Part shown: in pieces, positions 24,221-32,815 of the stretch
Layout: each line of letters starts with the position of its first letter
How positions within the stretch are numbered: the first letter of the stretch is position 1
NCBI RefSeq assembly: GCF_002532045.1
Contig: NZ_NWTG01000039.1
Location: forward strand, 1-51,280
Direction of reading: 5' to 3'
DNA from: Bradyrhizobium sp. C9
Lineage (GTDB): Bacteria > Pseudomonadota > Alphaproteobacteria > Rhizobiales > Xanthobacteraceae
DNA: 51,280 nucleotides
The notes under the pieces: generated by a model
What the model was told of the DNA's origin: nothing
The model's database searches: none
Seen by the model: only the letters and a program-made list of their open reading frames with translations
Made by a program: the position numbers and the translations under genes

Positions 24221-25006
24221 TCAGCTCCCGCTAAACGAATTATACCCCTGGTCTTCCCAGTAGCCGCCCTTGTAGTCGTTGGTGACTTCCATCGAGAGCA
24301 CGTATTTCGGGTTCTTGAAGCCGAGCTTGGTCGGCACCCGGATCTTCATCGGGAAGCCGTAGGCGCGCGGCAGGATCTGGTCGGCGAATTTGAACGTCAT
24401 CTGGGTCTGCGGGTGCAGCGCCGTGCGCATGTCCAAGGGTGAATTGTAGCCGTCCTTGTCGGCACACTGGAACCAGACATATTTGGCGCGGGTGTCGGCG
24501 CCGACCAGCTTGAGGAAATCGCGCAAGGGCGTACCGGTCCAGCTGCCGATCGCGCTCCAGCCTTCGACGCAGATATGGCGCGTCACCTGCTTCTCCTGCG
24601 GCAGCTTGTACAATTCGTCGAGCGTCCACGACTTCTTGTTCTCGACCAGCCCACGCACCTCGAGCTTCCAGTCCGCGCCTGCGATCTCGGGCGCATCGTC
24701 GAGGTCGTAATAGGCATTGAACGGGAACGGCTTGGTGATCATGCTCTCGGGGAAGGTCGGCGCCAGCGCATCCGGATTGAACATCCAGGCCTGCACCGCG
24801 TCGTTGAACTTCGAGACCTTCTTCAGCAGCTCCTCCGCCGACGAGGAATCGACCACGTCGCAGCCGGTCAGCAGCGTCAGCGCACCGAGGCTGGTGCCTG
24901 CCGTGATGAAGCGGCGGCGTGTCAGCTCCGGCATCGTCTTCACTGCGTCGCGCACCAGCAGCTTCTTGTCGACGCCGGGGATCAGGAGTTTTCTGAGACG
25001 ACCCAT
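24221..25006 (-). CDS. Sulfite-oxidase-fold molybdoenzyme, Tat-exported, probable lipoprotein
   Basis: A 261-residue oxidoreductase of the sulfite oxidase/MsrP superfamily. The twin-arginine motif TRRRFIT (29-35) precedes an apolar segment ending in the lipobox LLTGC (45-49), so the protein is likely anchored by lipidated C49. The molybdenum ligand is C146 in HICVEGWSAIGSW. WFQCADKDGYNSPLDM and GFPMKIRVP fit the family. The start is ATG 25006, behind GGGAGG. The cytochrome b gene lies directly upstream (11 bases), and probably delivers or accepts electrons. It is shorter than E. coli MsrP (YedY); the substrate is unknown. Confidence 0.9.
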   Translation of the reverse strand: MGRLRKLLIPGVDKKLLVRDAVKTMPELTRRRFITAGTSLGALTLLTGCDVVDSSSAEELLKKVSKFNDAVQAWMFNPDALAPTFPESMITKPFPFNAYYDLDDAPEIAGADWKLEVRGLVENKKSWTLDELYKLPQEKQVTRHICVEGWSAIGSWTGTPLRDFLKLVGADTRAKYVWFQCADKDGYNSPLDMRTALHPQTQMTFKFADQILPRAYGFPMKIRVPTKLGFKNPKYVLSMEVTNDYKGGYWEDQGYNSFSGS

Positions 25007-25017
25007 GGTGACCTCCC

Positions 25018-25650
25018 TCAGCGCCCGATGATCATGGCGCGCAGGCTCTTCGGCACCAGCAGCGCGAGTGCGACATGGATCACCAGGAAGGCGACGATCA
25101 GCGCCATGCAGGTGAAGTGGACATAGCGCGCGATGTCGTAGCCGCCGAACAGCGAGACCAGCCAATGCAACTGCACCGGCTTCCACATCGACAGGCCGGA
25201 CAGCACGATGACGACACCGACGGTAATGATGCCGGCATAGAGCAGCTTCTGCACCGAATTGTACTTGCTGAGATCGTCATGCGAGAGCTTGAAGGTCAGC
25301 GCCGCCTTGGTGTCGGCAATCACGCCGCCAGGGGTGATCGGCAGCAGCTTCTTGCGGAAGCGGCCGGTGGCGAAGCCGAGCGCCAGATAGACGAGGCCGT
25401 TGACCATCAGCAGCCACATCGCGGCGAAGTGCCAGAGCAGCGCGCCGCCGAGCCAGCCGCCGAGCGTGATGCTCCGCGAGAAGGTGAAGCCGAACAGCGG
25501 CGAGGCGTTATAGATCTGCCAGCCGGACATGATCATCAGGAGCATCGCGAATGCGTTGATCCAGTGCACCATCCGCACCCAGACCGGCTGGATCACCTTC
25601 GCGGGCGTCGCGGTCTCTGCCTGGTGGTCGCTGACGGCAAGGCTCGTCAT
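25018..25650 (-). CDS. Cytochrome b561/YedZ-like haem b membrane subunit
   Basis: A 210-residue membrane protein with about four helices carrying candidate haem-ligating His residues in MVHWINAFAM, LLWHFAAMW, VHFTCMAL and FLVIHVALAL. It matches the cytochrome b/b6 domain group (b561 type) that partners periplasmic molybdoenzymes. The start is ATG 25650. It is the first gene of a two-gene leftward operon; its stop is 11 bases before the molybdoenzyme start. Expected role: electron transfer between the quinone pool and the molybdoenzyme. Confidence 0.9.
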   Translation of the reverse strand: MTSLAVSDHQAETATPAKVIQPVWVRMVHWINAFAMLLMIMSGWQIYNASPLFGFTFSRSITLGGWLGGALLWHFAAMWLLMVNGLVYLALGFATGRFRKKLLPITPGGVIADTKAALTFKLSHDDLSKYNSVQKLLYAGIITVGVVIVLSGLSMWKPVQLHWLVSLFGGYDIARYVHFTCMALIVAFLVIHVALALLVPKSLRAMIIGR

Positions 25651-25753
25651 GGAATGTCTCTGCTCGTGGTCGTTACCAGCTTATACGCCGGGAACCGGCG
25701 TTCCGTTACGGGGTCGCGCATCATCAGTTCGATATACGCCACCTCATCTGGTC

Positions 25754-25788
25754 ACAAAAATGCGAGCCGGGGCGAGGCTCCGGCTCGC
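25754..25788 (-). terminator. Rho-independent terminator after the fasciclin gene
   Basis: GCGAGCCGG (25762-25770) and CCGGCTCGC (25780-25788) form a nine-base stem. On the minus strand it runs directly into ATTTTTG (25754-25760), which fits termination of the leftward fasciclin transcript. Confidence 0.85.
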
Positions 25789-25830
25789 TGTTTCATAAGG
25801 CGTTCAGGGATTAAATCGGCCCACGGGGTG

Positions 25831-26385
25831 TCACGTCGCCGGCATCAGTACGGTGTCGACCACATGGATCACGCCGTTCGACTGGTTGACGTTGGAGATC
25901 GTCACCATCGAGGTGCCGCCCTTGGCATCGACGATCCAGACCTTGCCGTCCTGCTTCTTCACGGTCAGTTCCTCGCCCTCGGCGGTCTTCAGCTTCTTGC
26001 CGTCGGTGAGGTCGGAGGCCTCGAGCTTGCCGGGCACCACATGGTAGGTGAGGATCTTGGTCAGCGTCGCCTTGTTCTCGGGCTTGACCAGATTGTCGAC
26101 GGTTCCGGCCGGCAGCTTGCCAAACGCGGCGTTGGTCGGCGCGAACACCGTGAACGGGCCCTTGCCTTCCAGCGTGCCAACCAGGCCGGCGGCCTTCACC
26201 GCGGCGACGAGGGTGGTGTGGTCCTTCGAATTGACGGCGTTCTGGATGATGTTCTTGGACGGGAACATCGCGGCACCGCCGACCATCACGGTCTTTTCCT
26301 CGGCGCGGACCGGCGCCACGACGGTGGCAGTGATCGCGAGGGCGCTGAAGGCAGCGGCGGCGAGATAGGCAATACGCTTCGACAT
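25831..26385 (-). CDS. Exported fasciclin (FAS1) domain protein
   Basis: A 184-residue periplasmic or secreted protein. The signal peptide (SKRIAYLAAAAFSALAITAT) is cleaved near VRA/EE at about residue 28. One FAS1 domain fills the rest, with both signature boxes: GPFTVFAPTNAAFGKLPAGT and the H box LTYHVVPGKLEASDL, plus the terminal NGVIHVVDTVLMP. FAS1 domains act in adhesion; in rhizobia related proteins have been linked to symbiosis. The start is ATG 26385, behind GGGAGA. Monocistronic, with its own terminator. Confidence 0.93.
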   Translation of the reverse strand: MSKRIAYLAAAAFSALAITATVVAPVRAEEKTVMVGGAAMFPSKNIIQNAVNSKDHTTLVAAVKAAGLVGTLEGKGPFTVFAPTNAAFGKLPAGTVDNLVKPENKATLTKILTYHVVPGKLEASDLTDGKKLKTAEGEELTVKKQDGKVWIVDAKGGTSMVTISNVNQSNGVIHVVDTVLMPAT

Positions 26386-26588
26386 GGTTCGTCTCCCGAT
26401 GGGGTATCCGGCCGGCTTGGTCTCCGCCGGCGATGAAGGGGCAACAACGGCGCGTGTTGATTGATGTGCGCGTCGTCGTTGGCCTGAGCTACGGGAGGTG
26501 TTCCGGGCGGTTTCCGGAAATAACTCTTTGTGATTCCTGAAACCGGTTGGCGCGCGCTTCGTACACGTTGCGCAGCGCGCCCGCGCAT

Positions 26589-26606
26589 TCCATTCAGCGG
26601 AATGGA
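26589..26606. other. Inverted repeat in the fasciclin-MFS intergenic region
   Basis: A perfect seven-base inverted repeat, TCCATTC (26589-26595) and GAATGGA (26600-26606), around AGCG. It lies in the 322-base divergent gap 26386-26707 between the fasciclin gene and an MFS gene. It could be a repressor site or a short hairpin. Nothing else in the gap could be assigned. Confidence 0.4.
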
Positions 26607-26707
26607 CGGGTGCGCCGCCGCGAGCAATTTGCTTGCCGCCGTTGTTCGATTGGTTCAGCCTGAGATTGCGGTGCAGCTTCGCCGCGGCGGTCGTGGGGAT
26701 GCCGATC

Positions 26708-28108
26708 ATGAGCAGCATTACGGCGGATGGGCGCGCCGCGCCTGTCGTGAACGATGCCGACAACGATGTCGGCCCGCTCGAGCAGAAGCATCTGCAATAC
26801 GCCAACTACCGCGCTGTCGCCGGCAGCACCGAGCTGACGAAAACCCATTGGCACATCGCCACCGCCAATGCGCTCGGCTGGGGCTTCGACGGCATGGACG
26901 GCGTGATCTTCGCGCTGATCTCGCCGATGGTGATCAAGGAATTCCAGCTGAGCCTGCCGGAATATCGCTCCGGCATGCAGATCGCGCTGTTCGTCGGCAT
27001 CGCCGGACTCTATTTCTGGCCGTGGCTCGCCGACCGCTACGGCCGCCGCACCTTGCTCGCGGTCAACATCGCGCTGTTCTCGCTTCTGATGCCGGTCGCG
27101 GCGCTGTCGCCGACCTTCACGGTGTTCGTGATCGCGCGCTCGCTGTTGTTCTTCGCGCTCAACGGCGAATGGTCGCTCGGCTCGATGCTGGTGGCCGAGA
27201 CCTGGCCGGCCCGGCTGCGCGGCCGCGTCATCAGCATCACGCGCTCGGCTTGGTGCATCGGCGCCACGCTCGCCGGCGCGATCACTGGCCTGGTCGCGGC
27301 CAATTTCGGCTGGCGCATCGCCGTGATGGTGCCCGGCATGATCGCGCTGCTCGCGATCTATATCCGCTCCACCTGTCCGGAATCGCCCCATTGGGTGCGC
27401 GCGCAGGACCGCAAGCGGCGCATCTCGGACACGCTGGCGCGCGGCGGCACGGTCAGCGACGACGACCGCAACTGGTTCGGCAAGGCCAAGTCGGTCGGCA
27501 TCCGCCAGGTGTTCCTGCCGGACGTGCTGCCTTCGACATTGGTCGCGCTGTTCGTCGCCTGCGCCTCGACCTGCATCTACGGCACGGTCGGCGCCTGGAT
27601 GCCGCTGTACCTCTCGACCGAGAAGCATTGGTCGACCGCCGAATACAGCCTGTTCTACGTGTTCTACGGCCTGTGCGGCTTTCTTGGCCTGTGCGCGGTC
27701 GGCTGGCTGATCGACAAGATCGGCCGCCGCCGCACCTTTATCGTGACCTTGATCGAGGGCGCGATCTTCATGACGCTCTGGGTCTATTCCGAGGACCGCG
27801 TCCTCTTGTGGGCGTTCGGGCTCGCCTGGTGTCTCGGCTTCCTCGGCTTCTGGGGTCCGAGCACGACGCTGACGGCGGAAATCTTCCCGACCCGGATTCG
27901 CGGCGCCGCCAACGGCGTGGTCTGGGCGATCGCCTATTTCGTCGGCTTCGTGCTGTTCCCCTTCGTCTCGATCGCGCTCCAACAGCACACCGGCTCGTTC
28001 GCGCTGGCGTTCCTCTGCATCCCCGTGCTGATGATCGCGATGGCGATCGGGGTGTTCCTGTTCGTGCCGGAGCATTCCGGCAAGGAGCTGAACGAGATCA
28101 GTGAGTGA
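26708..28108 (+). CDS. MFS transporter (metabolite/aromatic acid:H+ symporter-like)
   Basis: A 466-residue, 12-helix transporter. The first helix region contains NALGWGFDGMDGVIFALISP with the Asp typical of the aromatic-acid and sugar porter groups. The loop 2-3 motif is DRYGRRTLL, PESPHWVRAQ follows helix 6, and the second-half loop is DKIGRRRTF. ATG 26708 was chosen because GGGGA lies eight bases upstream; the frame is open back to 26633 but ATG 26699 has a ribosome site that is too close. It is divergent from the fasciclin gene. The likely substrate is a carboxylic or aromatic acid, by family only. Confidence 0.88.
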   Translation: MSSITADGRAAPVVNDADNDVGPLEQKHLQYANYRAVAGSTELTKTHWHIATANALGWGFDGMDGVIFALISPMVIKEFQLSLPEYRSGMQIALFVGIAGLYFWPWLADRYGRRTLLAVNIALFSLLMPVAALSPTFTVFVIARSLLFFALNGEWSLGSMLVAETWPARLRGRVISITRSAWCIGATLAGAITGLVAANFGWRIAVMVPGMIALLAIYIRSTCPESPHWVRAQDRKRRISDTLARGGTVSDDDRNWFGKAKSVGIRQVFLPDVLPSTLVALFVACASTCIYGTVGAWMPLYLSTEKHWSTAEYSLFYVFYGLCGFLGLCAVGWLIDKIGRRRTFIVTLIEGAIFMTLWVYSEDRVLLWAFGLAWCLGFLGFWGPSTTLTAEIFPTRIRGAANGVVWAIAYFVGFVLFPFVSIALQQHTGSFALAFLCIPVLMIAMAIGVFLFVPEHSGKELNEISE

Positions 28109-28133
28109 CGTCGCTCCCTGCACCGTTCACGCC

Positions 28134-28253
28134 GTCGTCCCGGCGATGGCCGGGACCCATAACCACGAGTGGTCGTTTTACGAAGGCTGTGGCTCCAACC
28201 CTTGCTGACAAACAACACCGGTGGTTATGGGTCCCTGCATTCGAGGGGACGAC
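28134..28253. repeat. Palindromic intergenic repeat (family A, complete copy)
   Basis: A 120-base element with 27-base inverted arms, 28134-28160 and 28227-28253. The right arm has drifted (CCTGCATTCGAGG in place of CCGGCCTTCGCCGG), so pairing is imperfect. The inner part has AACCACGAGTGGT and AACACCGGTGGTT, small nested palindromes. It lies between converging MFS and SDR genes. Confidence 0.88.
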
Positions 28254-28271
28254 CCGCTGAGAGAGTTATGC

Positions 28272-29033
28272 CTAATCCCTGTTCGCCGGGGTCTGAATGA
28301 ACCCGCGGTTATGCGTCGGGCTGATCAGGATCTCGTTCATGCAGACCCGCGCCGGCATGCTGGCGACGAAGGCGATGGTACGGCCGCAATCTTCCGGCTG
28401 CAGCATCTTGGCCTGCTCGGCTTCGCTCGGCACCACCGGCCGCTGCTTCAGGATCGGCGTTGCCACCTCGCCCGGCGACAGGCAGCAGGCGCGCAGGCCG
28501 TTGACGCATTCGTCCATGTTGAAGGAATGGGTCAGCGCCAGCACCGCGTGCTTGGTCGTGGTGTAGGCCGGGCCCGGCATCTTCGAGACGTGGCGGCCCG
28601 CCCAGGACGCGACGTTGATGATGCAGCCATCCTGCTGCTTGCGCATCGTCGGCAGCACCGCGCGCATGCAGTAGAGCACGCCGTTGAGGTTGACCTCGAC
28701 CAGCTTGTCCCAGCCTTCCAGTTCCATGTCGGCCCAGCTGCGCTTCGGCACGTTGATGCCGGCGCTGTTGACCAGAAGGTCGATGCGGCCGTGCTTGCCG
28801 ACGATCGCCTCGGCGGCCTTGTTGACGTCGGCCTTGTTGCTGACATCGAGCGGGATCGCCTCGGCCTTGCCGCCCTTTTTCGTGATGTTGGCCACGACGC
28901 GGTCGAGCTCTTCCTTGCGGCGGCCGGAGATCACCACCGTCCAGCCCTCCGCAGCCAGGAATTCCGCCCCGGATTCACCGATTCCAGTGCCGCCGCCGGT
29001 GACCCAGGCCACGCGTTTCCCATTATTTGTCAT
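28272..29033 (-). CDS. Short-chain dehydrogenase/reductase (SDR)
   Basis: A 253-residue classical SDR. The dinucleotide-binding motif is TGGGTGIGESGA (residues 12-23), the NSAG motif is present, the catalytic Ser is in NVASWAG, and YTTTK supplies Tyr and Lys. The GRR following the second strand suggests NADP preference. The start is ATG 29033. It is divergent from matB, with 87 bases between the starts, which hints at joint control. The substrate is unknown. Confidence 0.92.
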   Translation of the reverse strand: MTNNGKRVAWVTGGGTGIGESGAEFLAAEGWTVVISGRRKEELDRVVANITKKGGKAEAIPLDVSNKADVNKAAEAIVGKHGRIDLLVNSAGINVPKRSWADMELEGWDKLVEVNLNGVLYCMRAVLPTMRKQQDGCIINVASWAGRHVSKMPGPAYTTTKHAVLALTHSFNMDECVNGLRACCLSPGEVATPILKQRPVVPSEAEQAKMLQPEDCGRTIAFVASMPARVCMNEILISPTHNRGFIQTPANRD

Positions 29034-29120
29034 GCAAACTGTCTCCGTTGCTTTCCGAAGGGCGTTTTTGCTAATCCAACCGGACTCTTACCGGCGCTTT
29101 CGCCCCTCAGGGGATGTTGC

Positions 29121-30647
29121 ATGAACACGACCACCAACGCCAACCTGTTTTCCCGCCTGTTCGACGGCCTCGACGACCCGAACCGGCTCGCGATCAAGCA
29201 GCTCGACGGCAGCCGCATCTCCTACGGCGACCTGATCGCGCGCGCGGGCCGGATGGCGAATGTGCTGGTGGAGCGCGGCGTCAAGCCGGGCGACCGCGTC
29301 GCGGCGCAGACCGAGAAGTCGGTTTCGGCCCTGGTGCTCTATCTTGCCACCGTGCGCGCCGGCGGCGTCTACCTGCCGCTCAACACCGCCTATACGCTGA
29401 ACGAGCTCGAATACTTCATCACCGACGCTGAGCCGTCGCTGGTGGTCTGCGATCCCTCCAAGCTCGACGGCATCAAGGCGATCGCCGCCAAGGTGGGCGC
29501 CAAGGTCGAGACGCTCGACCCCACCGGCAAGGGCTCGCTGACCGAGGCCGCCGACAAGGCGCCGAAGGAATTCGCCACCGTGCCGCGCGGCAATGACGAT
29601 CTCGCCGCGATCCTCTACACGTCGGGCACCACCGGCCGCTCCAAGGGGGCGATGCTGTCGCACGACAATCTGGCCTCGAACTCGTATTCGCTGGTCGACT
29701 ACTGGCGCTTCACCGACAAGGACGTGCTGATCCACGCGCTGCCGATCTATCACACCCACGGCCTGTTCGTGGCGAGCAACGTGACGCTGTTCTCGCGCGC
29801 CTCGATGATCTTCCTGCCGAAGTTCGATCCGGACGCGATCCTCAAGCTGATGGCCCGCGCCACCGTGATGATGGGTGTGCCGACCTTCTACACCCGCCTG
29901 TTGCAGAACCCCGGGCTGAACAAGGACGCGACCAAGCACATGCGGCTGTTCATCTCGGGCTCCGCGCCGCTGCTCGCCGACACCCATCGCGAATGGTCGG
30001 CGCGTACCGGCCACGCCGTGCTCGAGCGCTACGGCATGACCGAAACCAACATGAATACGAGCAACCCCTATGACGGCGACCGCGTGCCCGGCGCGGTCGG
30101 CTTCGCGCTGCCCGGCGTCTCGGTGCGGGTCACCGATCCCGAAACCGGCAAGGAGCTGGCGCGGGAGACGATCGGCATGATCGAAGTCAAGGGCCCGAAC
30201 GTGTTTAGGGGTTACTGGCGGATGCCGGAGAAGACCAAGGCCGAATTCCGCGACGACGGTTTCTTCATCACCGGCGACCTCGGCAAGATCGATGACAAGG
30301 GCTACGTCCACATCCTCGGCCGCGGTAAGGATCTCGTGATCTCCGGTGGATTCAATGTCTACCCGAAGGAAATCGAGAGCGAGATCGACGCCATGCCCGG
30401 CGTGATCGAATCCGCCGTGATCGGCGTGCCGCATGCCGATTTCGGCGAAGGCGTCACCGCTGTCCTCGTCTGCAACAAGGGCGCCGATATCAGCGAGGCG
30501 TCGGTGCTGAGGGCGCTCGACGGGCGGCTCGCCAAGTTCAAGATGCCCAAGCGCGTGTTCGTCGTCGACGAATTGCCGCGCAATGCGATGGGCAAGGTGC
30601 AGAAGAATATTCTGCGGGATACGTATAAGGATATCTACGCGAAGTAG
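29121..30647 (+). CDS. matB: Malonyl-CoA synthetase MatB
   Basis: An acyl-adenylate-forming enzyme that makes malonyl-CoA from malonate, ATP and CoA. The 508-residue protein has the P-loop-like YTSGTTGRSKGAMLSHDNLA, the A5 motif ERYGMTETNMNTSNPYDGD, GYWRMPEKT, ITGDLG, GRGKDLVISGGFNVYPKEIE and the catalytic C-terminal Lys in NAMGKVQKN. It is recognisably close to R. palustris MatB over its whole length. ATG 29121 is chosen for the conserved N terminus; the open frame upstream is antisense to the SDR gene. No matA (malonyl-CoA decarboxylase) lies beside it. Confidence 0.95.
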   Translation: MNTTTNANLFSRLFDGLDDPNRLAIKQLDGSRISYGDLIARAGRMANVLVERGVKPGDRVAAQTEKSVSALVLYLATVRAGGVYLPLNTAYTLNELEYFITDAEPSLVVCDPSKLDGIKAIAAKVGAKVETLDPTGKGSLTEAADKAPKEFATVPRGNDDLAAILYTSGTTGRSKGAMLSHDNLASNSYSLVDYWRFTDKDVLIHALPIYHTHGLFVASNVTLFSRASMIFLPKFDPDAILKLMARATVMMGVPTFYTRLLQNPGLNKDATKHMRLFISGSAPLLADTHREWSARTGHAVLERYGMTETNMNTSNPYDGDRVPGAVGFALPGVSVRVTDPETGKELARETIGMIEVKGPNVFRGYWRMPEKTKAEFRDDGFFITGDLGKIDDKGYVHILGRGKDLVISGGFNVYPKEIESEIDAMPGVIESAVIGVPHADFGEGVTAVLVCNKGADISEASVLRALDGRLAKFKMPKRVFVVDELPRNAMGKVQKNILRDTYKDIYAK

Positions 30648-30667
30648 CTCGGTCCGTAGCCCTGCGG

Positions 30668-31528
30668 TTAGTGCCCGCCCAACAGGCTGATCACGAACCG
30701 CCCGCCGACGACGAAGAGATAGGCCCCGAACGCCACCTCCAACGCGCGCTTCGACAGTGCGTGCGCGACCTTGACGCCGAGCGGCGCGGTGACGAGCGTG
30801 GTCGGCATCACCAGCAGCGCGCCGATCAACGAGACGTAGCCGAGCGCGAACGGGAGCTGCAGTGCCGTGACATCTGGAAAGCGCGCGGCGGCGGGCCAGC
30901 CGGCATAGACATAACCCAATGCGCCAGGGATCGAGATCAGCACCGCGAGCGCGGAAGACGTCGCGACCGCCTGATGGATCGGGCGGCCATAGAAGGTCAT
31001 CAACAGGTTGGCGAACAGGCCGCCGCCGATGCCCATCAGCGTCGACAACAGGCCGACGAAGAAGCCATAGACGCGCATCAAAAATCCCTTCGGCACGTCG
31101 TCGCCTAACTTCCAGGTCTCGCGCGCCAATAGCAGCCGCGCCGCCGCCGACCACGCCACCACGACGAACACGATCTTGAACAGCCGCTCCGGCGCGAAGC
31201 GCGCGGTGACGCTGCCGGCGGCGACACCGATCACGATCGGCAGCCACCAGCGCTTCAGGATCTCCATGTCGACCGCGCCGCGGCGATAATGAGCGCGAAA
31301 CGAGCTCAGCGAGGTCGGGATGATGATCGCGAGCGAGGTGCCGACGCACAGCGGCATCCGAACCTCGAGCGGCACACCGGCGAGGCGAAAGCATTCGTAG
31401 AACACCGGCACCAGGATCGCGCCGCCGCCGATGCCGAACAGCCCGGCGAGAAAGCCGGACAGCGCGCCAACCGCGATCAGCAGCAGCGCAAGCTCGAGCA
31501 ATTCCCTGGGATCGAGGCCGGCCATCAT
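30668..31528 (-). CDS. TauE/SafE-family (sulfite/anion exporter-like) permease
   Basis: A 286-residue membrane protein with about eight helices in two repeats, each with a glycine-rich signature: SGFLAGLFGIGGGAILVPVF near the N terminus and GLLSTLMGIGGGLFANLLM in the second half. This is diagnostic for the TauE/SafE family, many members of which move sulfur-containing or small organic anions. The start is ATG 31528; ATG 31525 follows directly, and AAGGA is upstream. It is divergent from a LysR gene, which probably controls it. Its stop converges with matB (20 bases apart). Confidence 0.92.
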   Translation of the reverse strand: MMAGLDPRELLELALLLIAVGALSGFLAGLFGIGGGAILVPVFYECFRLAGVPLEVRMPLCVGTSLAIIIPTSLSSFRAHYRRGAVDMEILKRWWLPIVIGVAAGSVTARFAPERLFKIVFVVVAWSAAARLLLARETWKLGDDVPKGFLMRVYGFFVGLLSTLMGIGGGLFANLLMTFYGRPIHQAVATSSALAVLISIPGALGYVYAGWPAAARFPDVTALQLPFALGYVSLIGALLVMPTTLVTAPLGVKVAHALSKRALEVAFGAYLFVVGGRFVISLLGGH

Positions 31529-31666
31529 GTCCTTCGCGCAGTGTCAGCGTACGGCCGCACCACGTTCCCCGGGAGCCGCCGTTACGGAGACCAATAGCCC
31601 CTTTTGGGATTCGGGAGTATCTATGCTCGTGAGCAGGCTCTCTTGCGAAATGCGGAAGGATCGAGC

Positions 31667-32587
31667 TTGGACCAGCTGGCGGCGATGACGGCCTTTGTCC
31701 GCGCGGTCGAGACCGGCAGCCTGTCGGCGGCGGCGCGCTCGCTGCCGAGCTCGCTGACCTCGGTCAGCCGCCAGATCAGCGCGCTTGAGGAGCATTTCGG
31801 CACCCGCCTGCTGCTGCGCACCACCCGCCGGCTCGCACTGACCGATGACGGCCGAATTCTCTACGAGCGCGCGAAATCGATTCTCGGCGACATCCGGGAG
31901 ATCGAGGCGGCGCTGGCGCGCGACCCGCGTCAACCGTCAGGCCGGATCCGCGTCAGCTCTCCTAGCCTGATCGGGCGGCTTGTGATCGCACCGTTGCTGG
32001 TGGAGTTTCTGCGCCGCTATCCGGCACTCTCCGTCGACCTGCTGTTGATCGATCGTGCCGTCGATATGGTCGAGGAGGATATCCATCTGGCTATTCGCAT
32101 CGGTCGCCTGCGGGATTCGCAGCTCATCGCGCGCAAGCTCACCGATCTGCAGTTGATCGTGTGCGCGGCACCCGAGTATCTCGCGCGGCGCGGCGAGCCC
32201 CGGACACCGGACGAGCTTTCGTCGCACGACTGCCTGTTGTTCTCCGATTCGCCAGGGAGCGCCGAGTGGCGCTTCGCCGACGGCACGAAGACGGGTCGCA
32301 AATTCCGCATATCCGGTCGGCTCTGGATGAATAGCCTCGAGGCACTGATTAGTGCAGCGCGGGAGGGCGCGGGCATCGTCCGCGTGCCGTCGTGGCAGGT
32401 GCAGTCCGATCTCGCCGACGGCCGCCTACAACGCCTGCTGATCGATCATGAACCCGCCCCTACACCGCTGCATCTGATGTTTCAGCCGTCACGCCTCGCA
32501 TCGCCTAAGATCAGGGCATTCGTCGATTATCTGGTGGAGCAATGGAGCAAAATCGACGCCTTCCGGGACCCGTCCGCGCGCCGTTAA
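31667..32587 (+). CDS. LysR-family transcriptional regulator (AaeR/DsdC-like group)
   Basis: A 306-residue LysR regulator. The DNA-binding part (residues 1-60) reads AMTAFVRAVETGSLSAAARS, then SLTSVSRQISALEEHFGTRL. The effector domain starts near residue 92 (SGRIRVSSPSLIGRLVIAPL). TTG 31667 was chosen because AAGGA stands six bases upstream and the family N terminus begins here; the frame is open back to 31604. It is divergent from the TauE-like permease with 138 bases between starts, so this permease is the likely target. Confidence 0.9.
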   Translation: MDQLAAMTAFVRAVETGSLSAAARSLPSSLTSVSRQISALEEHFGTRLLLRTTRRLALTDDGRILYERAKSILGDIREIEAALARDPRQPSGRIRVSSPSLIGRLVIAPLLVEFLRRYPALSVDLLLIDRAVDMVEEDIHLAIRIGRLRDSQLIARKLTDLQLIVCAAPEYLARRGEPRTPDELSSHDCLLFSDSPGSAEWRFADGTKTGRKFRISGRLWMNSLEALISAAREGAGIVRVPSWQVQSDLADGRLQRLLIDHEPAPTPLHLMFQPSRLASPKIRAFVDYLVEQWSKIDAFRDPSARR

Positions 32588-32643
32588 ATGTGCCGGCCGA
32601 TATTCGGATTTCAAATTCATTCTTTGGTTCACTCGAGCTTGCA

Positions 32644-32657
32644 TGCGGTATACCACA
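32644..32657. promoter_or_regulatory. Palindromic operator-like site upstream of sdhCDAB
   Basis: TGCGGTATACCACA is a 14-base palindrome with a single mismatched pair, centred on GGTATACC. The TATAC core resembles operators of GntR-family regulators. A -10-like TAGAAT (32670-32675) lies just downstream, so a bound protein would cover the -35 region. It is about 160 bases before sdhC, in an otherwise gene-free 228-base gap. Confidence 0.45.
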
Positions 32658-32815
32658 CTGCGGATCAACTAGAATTCGGCAACTCTAACAATGAACTTCG
32701 GTTCGACCGAAGGCTAATTGGCCGTTGCGCGGGCGGATCCGACTCCGTAAATAGAACTCCTCTACCGCGTTCCCCGATGGGCCGGGCGCGGCCCCTCACA
32801 TCATAAAGCCCGCCG

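Noticed and set aside
29088..31394. Very long antisense frame opposite matB
   Set aside because: It overlaps two well-supported genes and has no recognisable domain.
32588..32806. A 72-codon frame directly after the LysR gene
   Set aside because: No ribosome site, and it covers the sdh promoter region; composition is unlike neighbouring genes.
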